Notes under the pieces: generated by a model
Databases searched by the model: none
What the model saw: the letters and a program-made list of their open reading frames with translations, nothing else
Told to the model about the DNA's origin: nothing
DNA from: Ceratotherium simum simum
Taxonomy: Eukaryota > Chordata > Mammalia > Perissodactyla > Rhinocerotidae
DNA length: 64,000 nt
Assembly (NCBI RefSeq): GCF_000283155.1
Contig: NW_004454181.1
Coordinates: 27,739,204-27,803,203, forward strand
Reading direction: 5' to 3'
Part shown: positions 56,801 through 61,030 of the stretch, piece after piece
Numbering within the stretch: the stretch's first letter is position 1
Layout: every line of letters starts with the position of its first letter
Position numbers and translations under genes: made by a program

Positions 56801-56880
56801 GAGTTGCTGGTAGTCCTGGGTGCAGATGTACTCCTGGTTCTTGAAAAAGAAGCCCGACTGGGCCAGGCCGCAGCCACACA
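2754..56880 (-). CDS. ABLIM3: Actin-binding LIM protein 3, partial gene spanning 20 internal exons
   Basis: ABLIM3 is a cytoskeletal scaffold: four N-terminal LIM zinc-finger domains for protein contacts, a long linker rich in Ser, Thr, Pro and Tyr, and a C-terminal villin headpiece that binds F-actin. It acts at stress fibres, junctions and muscle or neuronal actin. Twenty minus-strand exons join in frame: 56697-56880, 54669-54781, 48736-48862, 44704-44797, 38076-38163, 24415-24473, 22149-22220, 17839-17994, 16277-16306, 15642-15771, 14829-14927, 13383-13430, 10891-11025, 9288-9352, 7883-8030, 6595-6624, 5932-5990, 4084-4144, 3371-3378, 2754-2834. They total 1787 bases, which is 595 whole codons after a 2-base split codon, matching residues 52-646 of the recalled 683-residue human protein. 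The paralogue ABLIM1 is excluded because the headpiece reads [13 protein letters not shown], whereas ABLIM1 has IFPYEMLMVTNRG. No frameshift or premature stop is present. The first and last coding exons are outside the window. Confidence 0.97.
2835..4083 (-). other. Two short ABLIM3 introns flanking the microexon
   Basis: 2835-3370 and 3379-4083. No repeat was recognised in either. The intron upstream of the microexon ends in a long pyrimidine tract at 3379-3396. No TGC motif, as bound by the neural microexon factor SRRM4, lies within about 30 bases of that acceptor. Confidence 0.7.
3371..3378 (-). CDS. ABLIM3: ABLIM3 8-base microexon (residues 617-619, EYK)
   Basis: The minus strand reads ttctacag|AGTACAAG|gtaaagaag: acceptor with a strong pyrimidine tract (tctcttttctttctacag) and a canonical donor around eight bases. 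It completes Glu617 with AG and adds Tyr-Lys, giving MR-EYK-IYPYE as in the recalled human protein. Without it the 61-base and 81-base exons cannot join in frame, since the second starts exactly with ATC (Ile620). It is too short for ordinary gene finders and may be absent from automatic models. Confidence 0.93.
4084..4144 (-). CDS. ABLIM3: ABLIM3 exon before the microexon (residues 597-616)
   Basis: 61 bases, phase 0 start and phase 1 end; acceptor tctgcag, donor gtgagt. It reads [20 protein letters not shown]. It ends with one base (G) of the Glu617 codon, which the next exon must complete with two bases. Confidence 0.97.
4340..4720 (+). repeat. L2 LINE 3' end
   Basis: gcaagaatagaagctccaag, ggtccctgatgtattccaag and ttcaatgaacatctgtccat: L2 3' end. 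Confidence 0.8.
5500..5690 (+). repeat. MIR SINE
   Basis: gggctcgaatccaggctcta, then cttcatccacaaaatggggt and cagggttgtgaagggtaaat: MIR core and tail. Confidence 0.8.
5932..5990 (-). CDS. ABLIM3: ABLIM3 linker exon (residues 577-596)
   Basis: 59 bases; acceptor tctcag, donor gtaaga. It completes Asp577 and reads [19 protein letters not shown], ending in phase 0. The KSASLP motif (KTASLP in ABLIM1) is a conserved kinase-like site upstream of the headpiece (function inferred). Confidence 0.97.
6595..6624 (-). CDS. ABLIM3: ABLIM3 mini-exon, 30 bases (residues 567-576)
   Basis: It completes Ser567 and reads PRSHYLADS, with phase 1 at both ends; acceptor gtgcag, donor gtatgt. It was found by bridging the LNG and DPLISK exons. 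Exact fit to the recalled human peptide. Skipping would remove ten residues and keep the frame. Confidence 0.93.
7195..7425 (+). repeat. MIR SINE, nearly full length
   Basis: cctggctctgtcacttactg, ctgaccttgggcaagtggct, aagtgggtgataataatccc and aatgcctggcacatg: head, core and tail of MIR. Confidence 0.85.
7883..8030 (-). CDS. ABLIM3: ABLIM3 linker exon (residues 518-566)
   Basis: 148 bases, phase 0 start and phase 1 end; acceptor cccccag, donor gtaagc. It reads [20 protein letters not shown], then [18 protein letters not shown] and on to EMSLNG. The [14 protein letters not shown] helix-like stretch is conserved across the abLIM family. It ends with the first base of Ser567. Confidence 0.97.
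8376..9010 (-). mobile_element. Old L1 3' end, minus strand
   Basis: Minus-strand L1: the 3' UTR (gtgaaattcacataacataa on plus) at the left, ORF2 C-terminus to the right. A minus frame around 8718-8972 reads [18 protein letters not shown], a decayed copy of the L1 ORF2 C-terminal motif. No target duplication was recognised. Confidence 0.88.
9040..9250 (+). mobile_element. LTR-like dispersed repeat, partial copy 1 of 3
   Basis: agctggatcaagtcatacctgaagc, reduced to key blocks: ctggatcaagtcatacc, gacttttcagttatgcca, gggtttgaatttggtcac and ttgcaaattaaaaaatcc. These follow the 3' half of the repeat at 47200-47690, but the AATAAA box has decayed. Confidence 0.5.
9288..9352 (-). CDS. ABLIM3: ABLIM3 linker exon (residues 496-517)
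   Basis: 65 bases; acceptor ttggcag, donor gtgagc. It completes Val496 and reads [20 protein letters not shown] then K. The [11 protein letters not shown] block (basic, then phosphorylatable, then acidic) is a conserved feature of abLIM proteins. It ends in phase 0. Confidence 0.97.
9353..10890 (-). other. ABLIM3 intron with an L2
   Basis: An L2 3' region at about 10310-10810 (plus) ends in the typical TTTGTTGAATGAA tail. 9353-10300 is unassigned. Confidence 0.65.
10891..11025 (-). CDS. ABLIM3: ABLIM3 linker exon (residues 451-495)
   Basis: 135 bases, phase 1 at both ends; acceptor tttacag, donor gtagca. It reads [20 protein letters not shown] and ends [18 protein letters not shown] resembles the conserved KSSEDI motif of ABLIM1. 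Several conservative changes from recalled human (QTS to QAS, SPI to SPV, ASESE to AAESD) show that it is orthologous but from another mammal. Confidence 0.97.
12786..12816. repeat. AATG/AATA tetranucleotide repeat
   Basis: aatgaatgaataaataaatg continuing with AATG units; probably grown from an old repeat tail. Confidence 0.8.
12910..13110. mobile_element. MER5-like hAT fragment
   Basis: cagtggttcccaagctgggc, then ggaatcatctggag and aagtctgggatggggccca, match the MER5A pattern (Charlie-derived). Similar pieces occur near 1030-1250, 27640-27820, 44870-45040, 49150-49320, 54030-54190 and 57030-57200. Confidence 0.75.
13383..13430 (-). CDS. ABLIM3: ABLIM3 linker exon, 48 bases (residues 435-450)
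   Basis: It completes Ala435 and reads [15 protein letters not shown], with phase 1 at both ends; acceptor tggcag, donor gtacgg. The [10 protein letters not shown] motif is shared with ABLIM1. Glu at 437 replaces the Asp I recall in human. Second of three consecutive 1-1 phase exons. Confidence 0.95.
13431..14828 (-). other. ABLIM3 intron with an L2
   Basis: An L2 3' end at about 14030-14450 (plus) followed by a short reverse MIR-like piece (about 14450-14550). 13431-14030 is unassigned. Confidence 0.6.
14030..14450 (+). repeat. L2 LINE 3' region
   Basis: gggcctttgcacttgctgtt, ctgcccaggatgtttttccc, caagaagcccttcctgacca, then acaccatgaaggcaggattt: L2 3' coding end and UTR. Confidence 0.8.
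14829..14927 (-). CDS. ABLIM3: ABLIM3 linker exon (residues 402-434)
   Basis: 99 bases, phase 1 at both ends; acceptor ctccag, donor gtaggc. It reads [20 protein letters not shown] then [12 protein letters not shown]. Rich in Ser, Pro and Tyr. It is the first of three consecutive 1-1 phase exons. Confidence 0.96.
14928..16276 (-). other. Two short ABLIM3 introns without recognised repeats
   Basis: 14928-15641 and 15772-16276. GC-rich, with no repeat or RNA gene recognised. Confidence 0.55.
15642..15771 (-). CDS. ABLIM3: ABLIM3 linker exon (residues 359-401)
   Basis: 130 bases, phase 0 start and phase 1 end; acceptor cccccag, donor gtaagg. It begins [20 protein letters not shown] and contains the Tyr/Ser-rich segments [17 protein letters not shown] and HHYY. 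RRAS is a basophilic kinase-type site (inference). Confidence 0.97.
16277..16306 (-). CDS. ABLIM3: ABLIM3 mini-exon, 30 bases (residues 349-358)
   Basis: Ten codons, [10 protein letters not shown], phase 0 at both ends; acceptor ctttaag, donor gtaatg. It was located by the gap between the GYGE and DIYENLD exons and fits the recalled human sequence exactly. It is too short for ORF-based detection. Its symmetric phase makes it a possible cassette exon. Confidence 0.93.
16307..17838 (-). other. ABLIM3 intron upstream of the 30-base exon
   Basis: A short reverse MIR piece at about 16500-16580; otherwise unassigned. Confidence 0.55.
17839..17994 (-). CDS. ABLIM3: ABLIM3 linker exon (residues 297-348)
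   Basis: 156 bases, 52 codons, phase 0 at both ends; acceptor ccccag, donor gtatgg. It starts [20 protein letters not shown], a block shared with ABLIM1, and ends ERCGYGE. It is Tyr-rich with conserved acidic and hydrophobic motifs. Thr at 340 and Leu at 344 differ from the Met residues I recall in human. Confidence 0.97.
17995..22148 (-). other. ABLIM3 intron, 4.2 kb
   Basis: Reverse MIRs at about 18180-18350 and 18480-18710; an L2 3' end at about 21120-21490 (plus), ending in a TGAA run (21469-21486). 18750-21100 and 21500-22148 are mostly unassigned. Confidence 0.6.
18480..18710 (-). repeat. MIR SINE, reverse
   Basis: agctaacatctggtgggcac, tatcctcatttttgaataag, gtcacacagctaataagtag and attcaaacccagccagtcta: reverse-complement MIR. 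Confidence 0.82.
22149..22220 (-). CDS. ABLIM3: ABLIM3 linker exon (residues 273-296)
   Basis: 72 bases, 24 whole codons, phase 0 at both ends; acceptor cccacag, donor gtatgt. It reads [20 protein letters not shown] then RVIC. RRTS fits a basophilic kinase site (inference). Because both ends are in phase 0, skipping would keep the frame. Confidence 0.96.
22221..24414 (-). other. ABLIM3 intron, AT-rich
   Basis: A MIR at about 22750-22920 (plus) and a reverse MIR-like piece at about 24180-24300. 22300-23350 is AT-rich and holds no recognised element apart from that MIR. 23350-24170 is unassigned. Confidence 0.55.
24415..24473 (-). CDS. ABLIM3: ABLIM3 exon: last knuckle of LIM4 and basic tail (residues 253-272)
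   Basis: 59 bases; acceptor ccttag, donor gtaagc. It reads [19 protein letters not shown]. His258 and Cys261 complete the second zinc site of LIM4 (Cys239-x18-His258-x2-Cys261). The Lys/Arg-rich end marks the exit from the LIM region. It ends in phase 0. Confidence 0.97.
27189..27416 (-). mobile_element. ERE-type tRNA-derived SINE with perfect 15-base target duplication
   Basis: Minus-strand SINE at 27204-27401: a tRNA-like head (GGCCCCGTGGCTTAGTGGTT on the minus strand, with a box-A-like segment) at the right end and a poly(A) tail, seen as poly(T), at the left. It is flanked by identical tggaatgtaagttct copies at 27189-27203 and 27402-27416. The head and the GCGGCCCGGG segment are typical of perissodactyl ERE elements as recalled. 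Perfect duplications suggest a recent, lineage-specific insertion. Confidence 0.88.
27640..27820. mobile_element. MER5-like hAT fragment
   Basis: Contains cctggtaaatgcagattactgggccccccac, shortened here to its MER5 core features: an aatgcagattactgggcccc block, ggtggggcccgggattctg, and an end with ggagaaccacat. No transposase sequence. Confidence 0.72.
28250..28400 (-). pseudogene. Possible retrocopy 3' end (unidentified source)
   Basis: On the minus strand, an ATTAAA signal (28277-28282) lies 14 bases before a 13-base poly(A) (28250-28262), as at the end of a reverse-transcribed mRNA. The body (ggctgggcattctggaagac on minus) was not matched to a known gene or SINE. Target duplication unclear. 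It could also be an unrecognised SINE tail. Confidence 0.35.
28661..29592 (+). mobile_element. 5'-truncated L1 with ORF2 3' end and poly(A)
   Basis: Plus-strand L1 at about 28674-29580. ORF2 C-terminal peptides are clear ([14 protein letters not shown], then [10 protein letters not shown]), followed by a 3' UTR, AATAAA and poly(A). The target duplication core tccctgcctg is at 28664-28673 and 29582-29591. ORF2 is broken by in-frame TGA codons (after the HMKR peptide and where family members read HCWWEC), so it is dead. The 3' UTR style fits L1s of horses and relatives (recalled). Confidence 0.9.
29592..29990 (+). mobile_element. Older L1 3' fragment
   Basis: Plus-strand L1 sequence (acaatggaatattattcagcc onwards) running to the typical end cactttaaaatggttaattt and caattaaaac. 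It adjoins the younger L1, which inserted at its left edge. It is more diverged and has no open frame. Confidence 0.8.
30185..30456 (-). mobile_element. ERE-type tRNA-derived SINE, older copy
   Basis: Minus-strand SINE at about 30211-30442, with the ggccggccc end at 30435-30443 and the ERE tail motifs (tgagctaac, cctcagcaaaaagaggaagat). The target duplication is imperfect: ctctgtgcattatt (30185-30198) against ctctatgcattatt (30443-30456). It is more diverged than the copy at 27204, so probably older. Confidence 0.85.
30478..30670 (+). repeat. MIR SINE
   Basis: tctctgtgccttagtttccc, aaaatggggatgataatagt and gaggattaatgagttaatat: MIR core and tail, directly after the ERE SINE. Confidence 0.85.
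31990..32160 (+). mobile_element. CR1/L3-type LINE endonuclease relic
   Basis: A plus-strand frame (open 31978-32292, 104 codons) reads [20 protein letters not shown] then [11 protein letters not shown]. This follows the end of the CR1/L3 apurinic endonuclease domain, where family members read FLTQ...EPTR...LLDLVLTN...LVG.V. The DLILTN core is at 32047-32064. The following S-D-H catalytic block is replaced by R-E-N-D, so the enzyme is dead. An ancient insertion, unlike the younger L1s around it. Confidence 0.65.
33215..33250. repeat. ATT simple repeat
   Basis: tattattattattattaata and on, following a MIR tail, which often seeds such AT-rich growth. Confidence 0.85.
36099..36313. mobile_element. 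MER20 hAT-type DNA transposon
   Basis: agttctcaaccgaggacgat to the end near 36313 follows the MER20 consensus as recalled, including ccccaggggacattctgcaa, ggccagggatgctactaa and aatgtcaatagtgctgag. Non-autonomous; MER20 copies can act as regulatory elements in some tissues, but no such evidence is in the sequence. Confidence 0.85.
36890..37310 (+). repeat. L2 LINE 3' region
   Basis: ttcctcagggaaccttccct, cataaagcttatcatagtgg and gctcaagaaatagacgttga fit the L2 3' end. Confidence 0.7.
38076..38163 (-). CDS. ABLIM3: ABLIM3 exon: core of LIM4 (residues 224-252)
   Basis: 88 bases; acceptor tccacag, donor gtaagc. It reads [20 protein letters not shown] and ends in the first base of Gly253. LIM4 ligands are His230, Cys233, Cys236 and Cys239. 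A 13.6 kb intron follows it in the gene, the longest complete intron in view. Confidence 0.97.
40430..40970 (+). mobile_element. LTR-like dispersed repeat, copy 2 of 3
   Basis: Shares blocks with 47200-47690 and 9040-9250: taagcctggagcaactgg, gagaataaagccaacacaga, and the ending cacttgcaaccaaaaatgtcctgac. No coding content. Family unnamed here; MaLR or ERVL-like is a guess. Confidence 0.5.
40976..41810 (-). mobile_element. ERVL-type solo LTR, minus strand
   Basis: About 830 bases of old LTR read on the minus strand from near 41810 to near 40976. Landmarks on plus: tatcacccaggaaattccaa, gatttaggagctctgtgtca, ggctataaatcgaggttccc and ctcagtcccacaagactgtc. The layout fits MLT2/ERVL LTRs as recalled; the subfamily name is uncertain. 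No gag, pol or env frame adjoins it. Confidence 0.6.
42723..42766. repeat. TC/CCCT-rich simple repeat
   Basis: A TC dinucleotide run passing into CCCT and C runs; a polypyrimidine stretch on plus. Confidence 0.9.
44704..44797 (-). CDS. ABLIM3: ABLIM3 exon: end of LIM3 and start of LIM4 (residues 192-223)
   Basis: 94 bases; acceptor cttgcag, donor gtgagt. It reads [20 protein letters not shown]. Cys198 and Asp201 close LIM3 (Asp as fourth ligand, allowed in LIM domains), and Cys210 and Cys213 open LIM4. It ends in phase 0 after VLE. Position 204 is Ser where I recall Ala in human. Confidence 0.97.
46395..46600 (-). repeat. MIR SINE, reverse
   Basis: tatttactgagcacttacta, ccctatgaggtaggtcttct and aatgaggaaactgagactca: reverse-complement MIR. 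Confidence 0.82.
47200..47690 (+). mobile_element. LTR-like dispersed repeat, copy 3 of 3
   Basis: Contains gcctggagttgctggtggtc, a gattgaatccaacacagagg block, a GA-rich run (47491-47533), tcaataaactcccatttt with an AATAAA signal, and gagtttgagttgggttttct. Related to the copies at 9040-9250 and 40430-40970. Confidence 0.55.
47491..47533. repeat. GA-rich simple repeat
   Basis: gagagagagagaggcagaga and further GA/CAGA units inside the LTR-like repeat. Confidence 0.85.
48736..48862 (-). CDS. ABLIM3: ABLIM3 exon: LIM3 (residues 150-192)
   Basis: 127 bases; acceptor tttgcag, donor gtgggt. It encodes [20 protein letters not shown] onwards. Zinc ligands are Cys151, Cys154, His172, Cys175, Cys178 and Cys181. 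It ends with AA of Lys192, completed by the first base of the next exon. Two longer frames on the opposite strand and in another minus frame overlap this exon and are shadows of it. Confidence 0.97.
51850..52060 (+). repeat. MIR SINE
   Basis: gtgtgactttgggcaagtca, gttttctcatctataaaaca and aaagattaaatgggatatta: MIR. Its tail (gcagtgcctgacaatagtaa) is re-used inside the neighbouring GTG/GAT array. Confidence 0.82.
52060..52330. repeat. GTG/GAT-rich tandem array with duplicated flanks
   Basis: Long imperfect runs of gtg, gat and gtt triplets (ggtgttggtgatggtgttgg and similar). Non-array blocks recur inside: gcagtgcctg near 52033 and 52146, gattcttctcagtgaggtct at 52123 and 52320. The minus and plus frames are open only because the array lacks stops. 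Confidence 0.85.
54669..54781 (-). CDS. ABLIM3: ABLIM3 exon: end of LIM2 and LIM2-LIM3 linker (residues 112-150)
   Basis: 113 bases, between acceptor ttgcag and donor gtgagt. It completes Arg112, then reads [18 protein letters not shown]. Cys130 and Cys133 close the second zinc site of LIM2. It continues with a basic linker ([11 protein letters not shown]) and ends with the first base of His150. Position 138 is Thr where I recall Ala in human. Confidence 0.97.
54782..56696 (-). other. ABLIM3 intron with tandem E-boxes
   Basis: A MIR (about 55455-55690, plus), a reverse MIR (about 56100-56290) and a pair of CACGTG sites (56311-56328). The rest is unassigned. Confidence 0.6.
56311..56328. promoter_or_regulatory. 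Tandem CACGTG E-boxes with 6-base spacer
   Basis: CACGTG at 56311-56316 and at 56323-56328, separated by tggtac. Each is the canonical palindromic E-box for bHLH-ZIP or CLOCK/BMAL1-type factors. It lies about 370 bases downstream of the LIM1/LIM2 exon in the intron. Regulatory use is inferred only from motif and spacing. Confidence 0.4.
56697..56880 (-). CDS. ABLIM3: ABLIM3 exon: second finger of LIM1 and most of LIM2 (residues 52-111)
   Basis: 184 bases; acceptor cccaag and donor gtgagc on the minus strand. It begins with the last two bases of a Val codon and ends with AG of Arg112. The protein starts [22 protein letters not shown]1 zinc ligands in this exon are Cys52, Cys70 and Asp73. LIM2 contributes Cys82, Cys85, His102, Cys105, Cys108 and Cys111. 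The first LIM1 finger (residues before 52) must lie in an exon beyond 64000, because no matching sequence follows in 56881-64000. Confidence 0.97.
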
Positions 56881-59800
56881 CTTGGGGAAACAAGGAGGGG
56901 AAAAGGGCAGGTTGAGTCCTGGAGGATCTGCAAGCATGAGGTTCTCGCTGGGGACACGTCTGGTGCCCGACTTGGTGATGAATGGCCAGAGAATGGTGGC
57001 ACATGAGACCTCATGGGCCTTTGGGGCCAGTGTTCCTTAAAGTATAACCCAAAGACCACTCGCGTCAGAATCACCTGGCGGGCTTCTTAAGATGCAGATG
57101 CCTGGGCCTGCATCAGACTCCTTGGGGTTGAGGCCAGGCGTCTGCATGTTAACCCACTCCCCAGCTGATTCTGATGCACAATGACTGAGACCACTGATGT
57201 TGTACAATCCTCTCAATTTGCGGATGAGACGTTGAAGGCCATGTGGCCCACGCACGCTACACAGCTGGTGGTATCATGAATTTGATAGAAGAATCATTCA
57301 GTTAAAAATTTCCTGGGCACTTTCTACGTGCATGACACACTTAGGATGGCAAGAGGATGGATGATTTGAAGTTTATAATCTGTCCTCACCATAGCCATAA
57401 AGAGTGGGTCTCTTCCCAGGCAAGAATGACAAAACACAGTCCCTGAACTATGAAGAGCTAATGATGTATGCAAAGAGAGGACCGGATAGAACATACATCA
57501 GGGGTGACAGGCCATGGGCTGGTGCAGGCAGTAAGTGCTGTGAGTGGGGAGGAAAAGGGAGCACTGTCAGTGGGGGAGGGATCATAGGAGGCTTCTTGGA
57601 GGAGGCGGTACTTGAGTTGAAACTTTGAAGGAACAGAATCAACTAAAATATAGAGGTAAGAAGTTGCAAGTGTGGAGGTGGGGCTGGGGTAGGGGTGGTG
57701 TTTTTAGGGAGTGGAAGGCAGTAATACAGGAAAATATGGACAGGACAGTTAGAGGAGGGCCTGAGTCCAGTTTAGGAAGTTTAGGTTTTGTGAGATACTG
57801 AGAAGCCATGGATGGTTTTTAAAAACTTCAGAAAAAATTATTTGGAAAAAATCTCAGACATATGCAAAGGCAGAGAGATTATAATGATTCCCCATCAATC
57901 AGTTGCAAAAATGATCAATAGCATTGATAGCTTTCCAGTAGAGAGGCAACATGATTTTATAAGGAATTTCATAAGGTCTTTTGGGATGTCCCTGTGGACA
58001 ATATGAAGATGTGCAGGACAGATAACAGAAGAGCAGGTGGATATAATTATAGGTGTCTGAACAACTGAATCATGTGGGACTTCCCTCCCCCAAAGGGCTT
58101 AGAAATGTGGGTAGTGAGATTTCCCTCTGAGAGTTAAGTTATGAAATCAACACATAATGGGCAGAGCAGAAGGAGGCAAAGTTTCTTCCAAGAGGATTGA
58201 ATGGCTCTCAGGGCCACCAGAACTGCTGAGTGTATTGATCCAGCTCAAGCCAGGCTGGGCCAGCCAGGAAGAGCTGGTCAGCCATCAAAGGAAGGCCACT
58301 GGAGAGCCCATTTGAACACTATGACCGGCTCCCCTTGTCTTGAGTCTGCATTCAACAAACGACTGTCTGATAGTTTGACTTTCTACATAGATTGCCTTTG
58401 GGAGAGAGCAGCTGGTCAGGTGAACTAGCACAATGGAGAGTTACAGCTCTTGTTTACATTAATAAACAGGCACCCTGATTTTACACATCTGTTTCCTGAG
58501 GGCTTGGTGAGCACGAGTCAGCTCTCTCAAGCTCAGTCAGTGTGGGGAAACCAATGAAATGGAGTTTCCAAGCCTGTAAGTGTGAGGACCTAACTGGACC
58601 AGGTGACCTCACCCCAGTAAATACTACCTCATCTCTCACAGGGAAAGTTGTTCTGCAAAAGCAGCCAGGTTAGAAATAGGAGGGACTTCCAGGTGAAGGT
58701 CAGAAGTATTTCGCAAGTGTTTCTTCACCTCACAGGCCAGAGGCAGGCTTAAAGGGCCCAGGTGAGTGAGGAGGAGGGCAGCCCCAGAGGTCACAGCATT
58801 AGTGGGAACAGTGCAGCACAGTGGGTGGTCTGGGAGTCAGACCACCTGGGCTCTGGTCTCACCACTGCCACTAACTCTCTGGGTGATATGAACTTGGCTC
58901 TCTCTTGTCTGGGGCCTCTGTTCACTTATACATAAAATGAAGAGACTGGACAAGAAATGACCTGAGCTTTTCTTCTGACACTGACATCCTGTGAGTCTAG
59001 GAGGAGAGCTTCCTTCAGGGCTTACCATGTGCCTAAACATTTAAAACTCAGCGTGAGGGAGAGCTGGAGGGCCCCGGAGACCACCCCTGTGGAGAGGCAT
59101 GGCGTGAGTGGAGGTGGTGGCGGTGGTGGTGGTTGGTGGGGAAGGGTACATCAAACAATGCCCAGTCTGGAGGGCAGGCAAGTTCAGAGTACAGGCTGTT
59201 CTGGGTGTACAGGTGGCGGATCAATTGACTTCATGGCTGTGGAATTAGTTAGGTCATGGCCTACGACCTCATTGGAAGCAGCTCCTGTTTTTTCCCTTCT
59301 TTTCTCTCCTTTGTTTCCACTGCCAACTCCGCCCCCAGAGCCACCTCTCCCAGTAGAGAAAACCAGGAGGCCATAAGAAAACTTGGAACAATCAGTTCCT
59401 CCACTTCCCCCAAGGAGCTGAAGGAGGAAGTTTTTGGTAGAAAGGATGTAAAGGTTGATAAGAATCTCAGGGGCTCCTGGAAATCCACTGGGGAACACAG
59501 GGATGGAAGGCAAGCTGGACCAGCACGACAGATGTATTTGAGGCTGAGCAGAGCCTGACATTCAAATAACAGGAAAGGCCATGGAGAGGGTCTGTAGTAT
59601 GGAACCGATGTGGAATAAATACACCTGGGACAGTCGTCATTCTGTGAATCAAAAAAATAAAGTCTATTAACTAAAAAAAAATCTGATCATATGGTTTGAC
59701 AGTGGGACAGAATATTAAAAGTTAGAACTGCTTTGAGATAATCCAGAATGAATGCTTACTGTAAATATAATGCCTAGAAGGAGGCCTTGCACACAGCCCT

Positions 59801-60141
59801 AGCATGTTTCAGTGGAAAATGTACTGTTTTGGGGGTCACTGGACCTTTGTCCATGTTTCTATTCTACCACTCGGGTGCTGTGTGACTTTGAAAAAGTTGC
59901 CTCATGTCTCTGGAGCTTAGTTGCTTCATTTGTAAAATGAGGGTAACGGAGGACACCTCTAGATCTGAGAGTCCAGGATAATTATATAACAAAATTCTGC
60001 TGATTTTCAACTTTTCAAATGAGACTGTGTTATGAAATTTCAAAATCAAAGAGTTAGAAGGACGCCTGAGGGTGATCTAGTTCATTATTTTAAATATTTA
60101 AATTGTGAAATACATTATGCAGACAGAAAATGTATAAAATA

Positions 60142-60359
60142 TACAGTCAGTCATGTCTTGCTTAATGACAGAGATGCGTTCTGAGAAATGCGTTGTTAGG
60201 TGATTTCGTCGTTGTGTGAACATCATAGTGTGTACTTATACAAACCCAGATGGTATAGCCTACTACACACATAGGCTATATGGTACTAATTTTATGGGAC
60301 CACTGTCATAAATGTAGCCTGTCATTGACTGAAACATTGTTATGTGGTGCATGACTGTA
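60142..60359. mobile_element. MER2-like Tigger-derived DNA transposon, internally deleted
   Basis: About 214 bases (60144-60357) with inverted ends: cagtcatgtcttgcttaatg-type at the left, tatgtggtgcatgactg at the right, and TA on both sides (60142-60143, 60358-60359), the target site of mariner/Tigger elements. The middle keeps ggtatagcctactacacaca and then jumps to ttttatgggaccactgtc, so part of the recalled MER2 consensus is missing. Confidence 0.82.
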
Positions 60360-60364
60360 TGTAC

Positions 60365-61030
60365 AGTTTAAAGATGACTAATAAAATAAATACTCCCAGG
60401 TACCCATTACCAAGTTTATGAAATAGATCATTACCGGCATCTTGGAAGCCTGTTTGCTCCTCCCCCGCTGCCCACATCGTCCTGAATTGTGTGTTTATCA
60501 TTCCCTTGCTTTTCTTTATAGTTTTACCACCTGTGATGTATCCACAAACAATATACTGTTTAGTTTTGCCTGATTTTGAACTTTATATTGATGGAATCAC
60601 ACTGCATTTATTCTTCTGTGACTTATGCTCCCAGCATGATGTTTCCGAGACTCATCCTCGTGGATGCATGTGACTGCACTTCATTCATTTTCACCACCGT
60701 GCTGTATTCCGTTGCCTGACAACATCTCAGTCGATCTATTCCACTGGTGAAGGACATTTGAGCTGCTTGCATTCTTTCTCTTTTATGGAAATGCTGTTTT
60801 GAACATTCTTGTATTTGTGAGGTGATGCCTCACTGTTTTCAAAGAGTTTTCCCCGTTTACCTTCCTTCCAGCAGTTCCCACTGATCCACGTCCTCACCAA
60901 CACCTGGTAATGCCTGACTTCTTACTTTTAGTCAACATAGATGTGTAATGATATCTTATCATGATTTTAAATTTAATTTCCCTGATTATTAATAAAATTG
61001 AGCATCTTATATGTTTACGGGCAATTTATG
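60365..61030 (-). mobile_element. Old L1 3' fragment, minus strand
   Basis: Diverged L1 3' UTR and ORF2-end sequence in reverse orientation (ctttatagttttaccacctg, then tgaactttatattgatggaa). It ends near 61030, where a second L1 piece restarts at an equivalent internal point. Confidence 0.75.
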
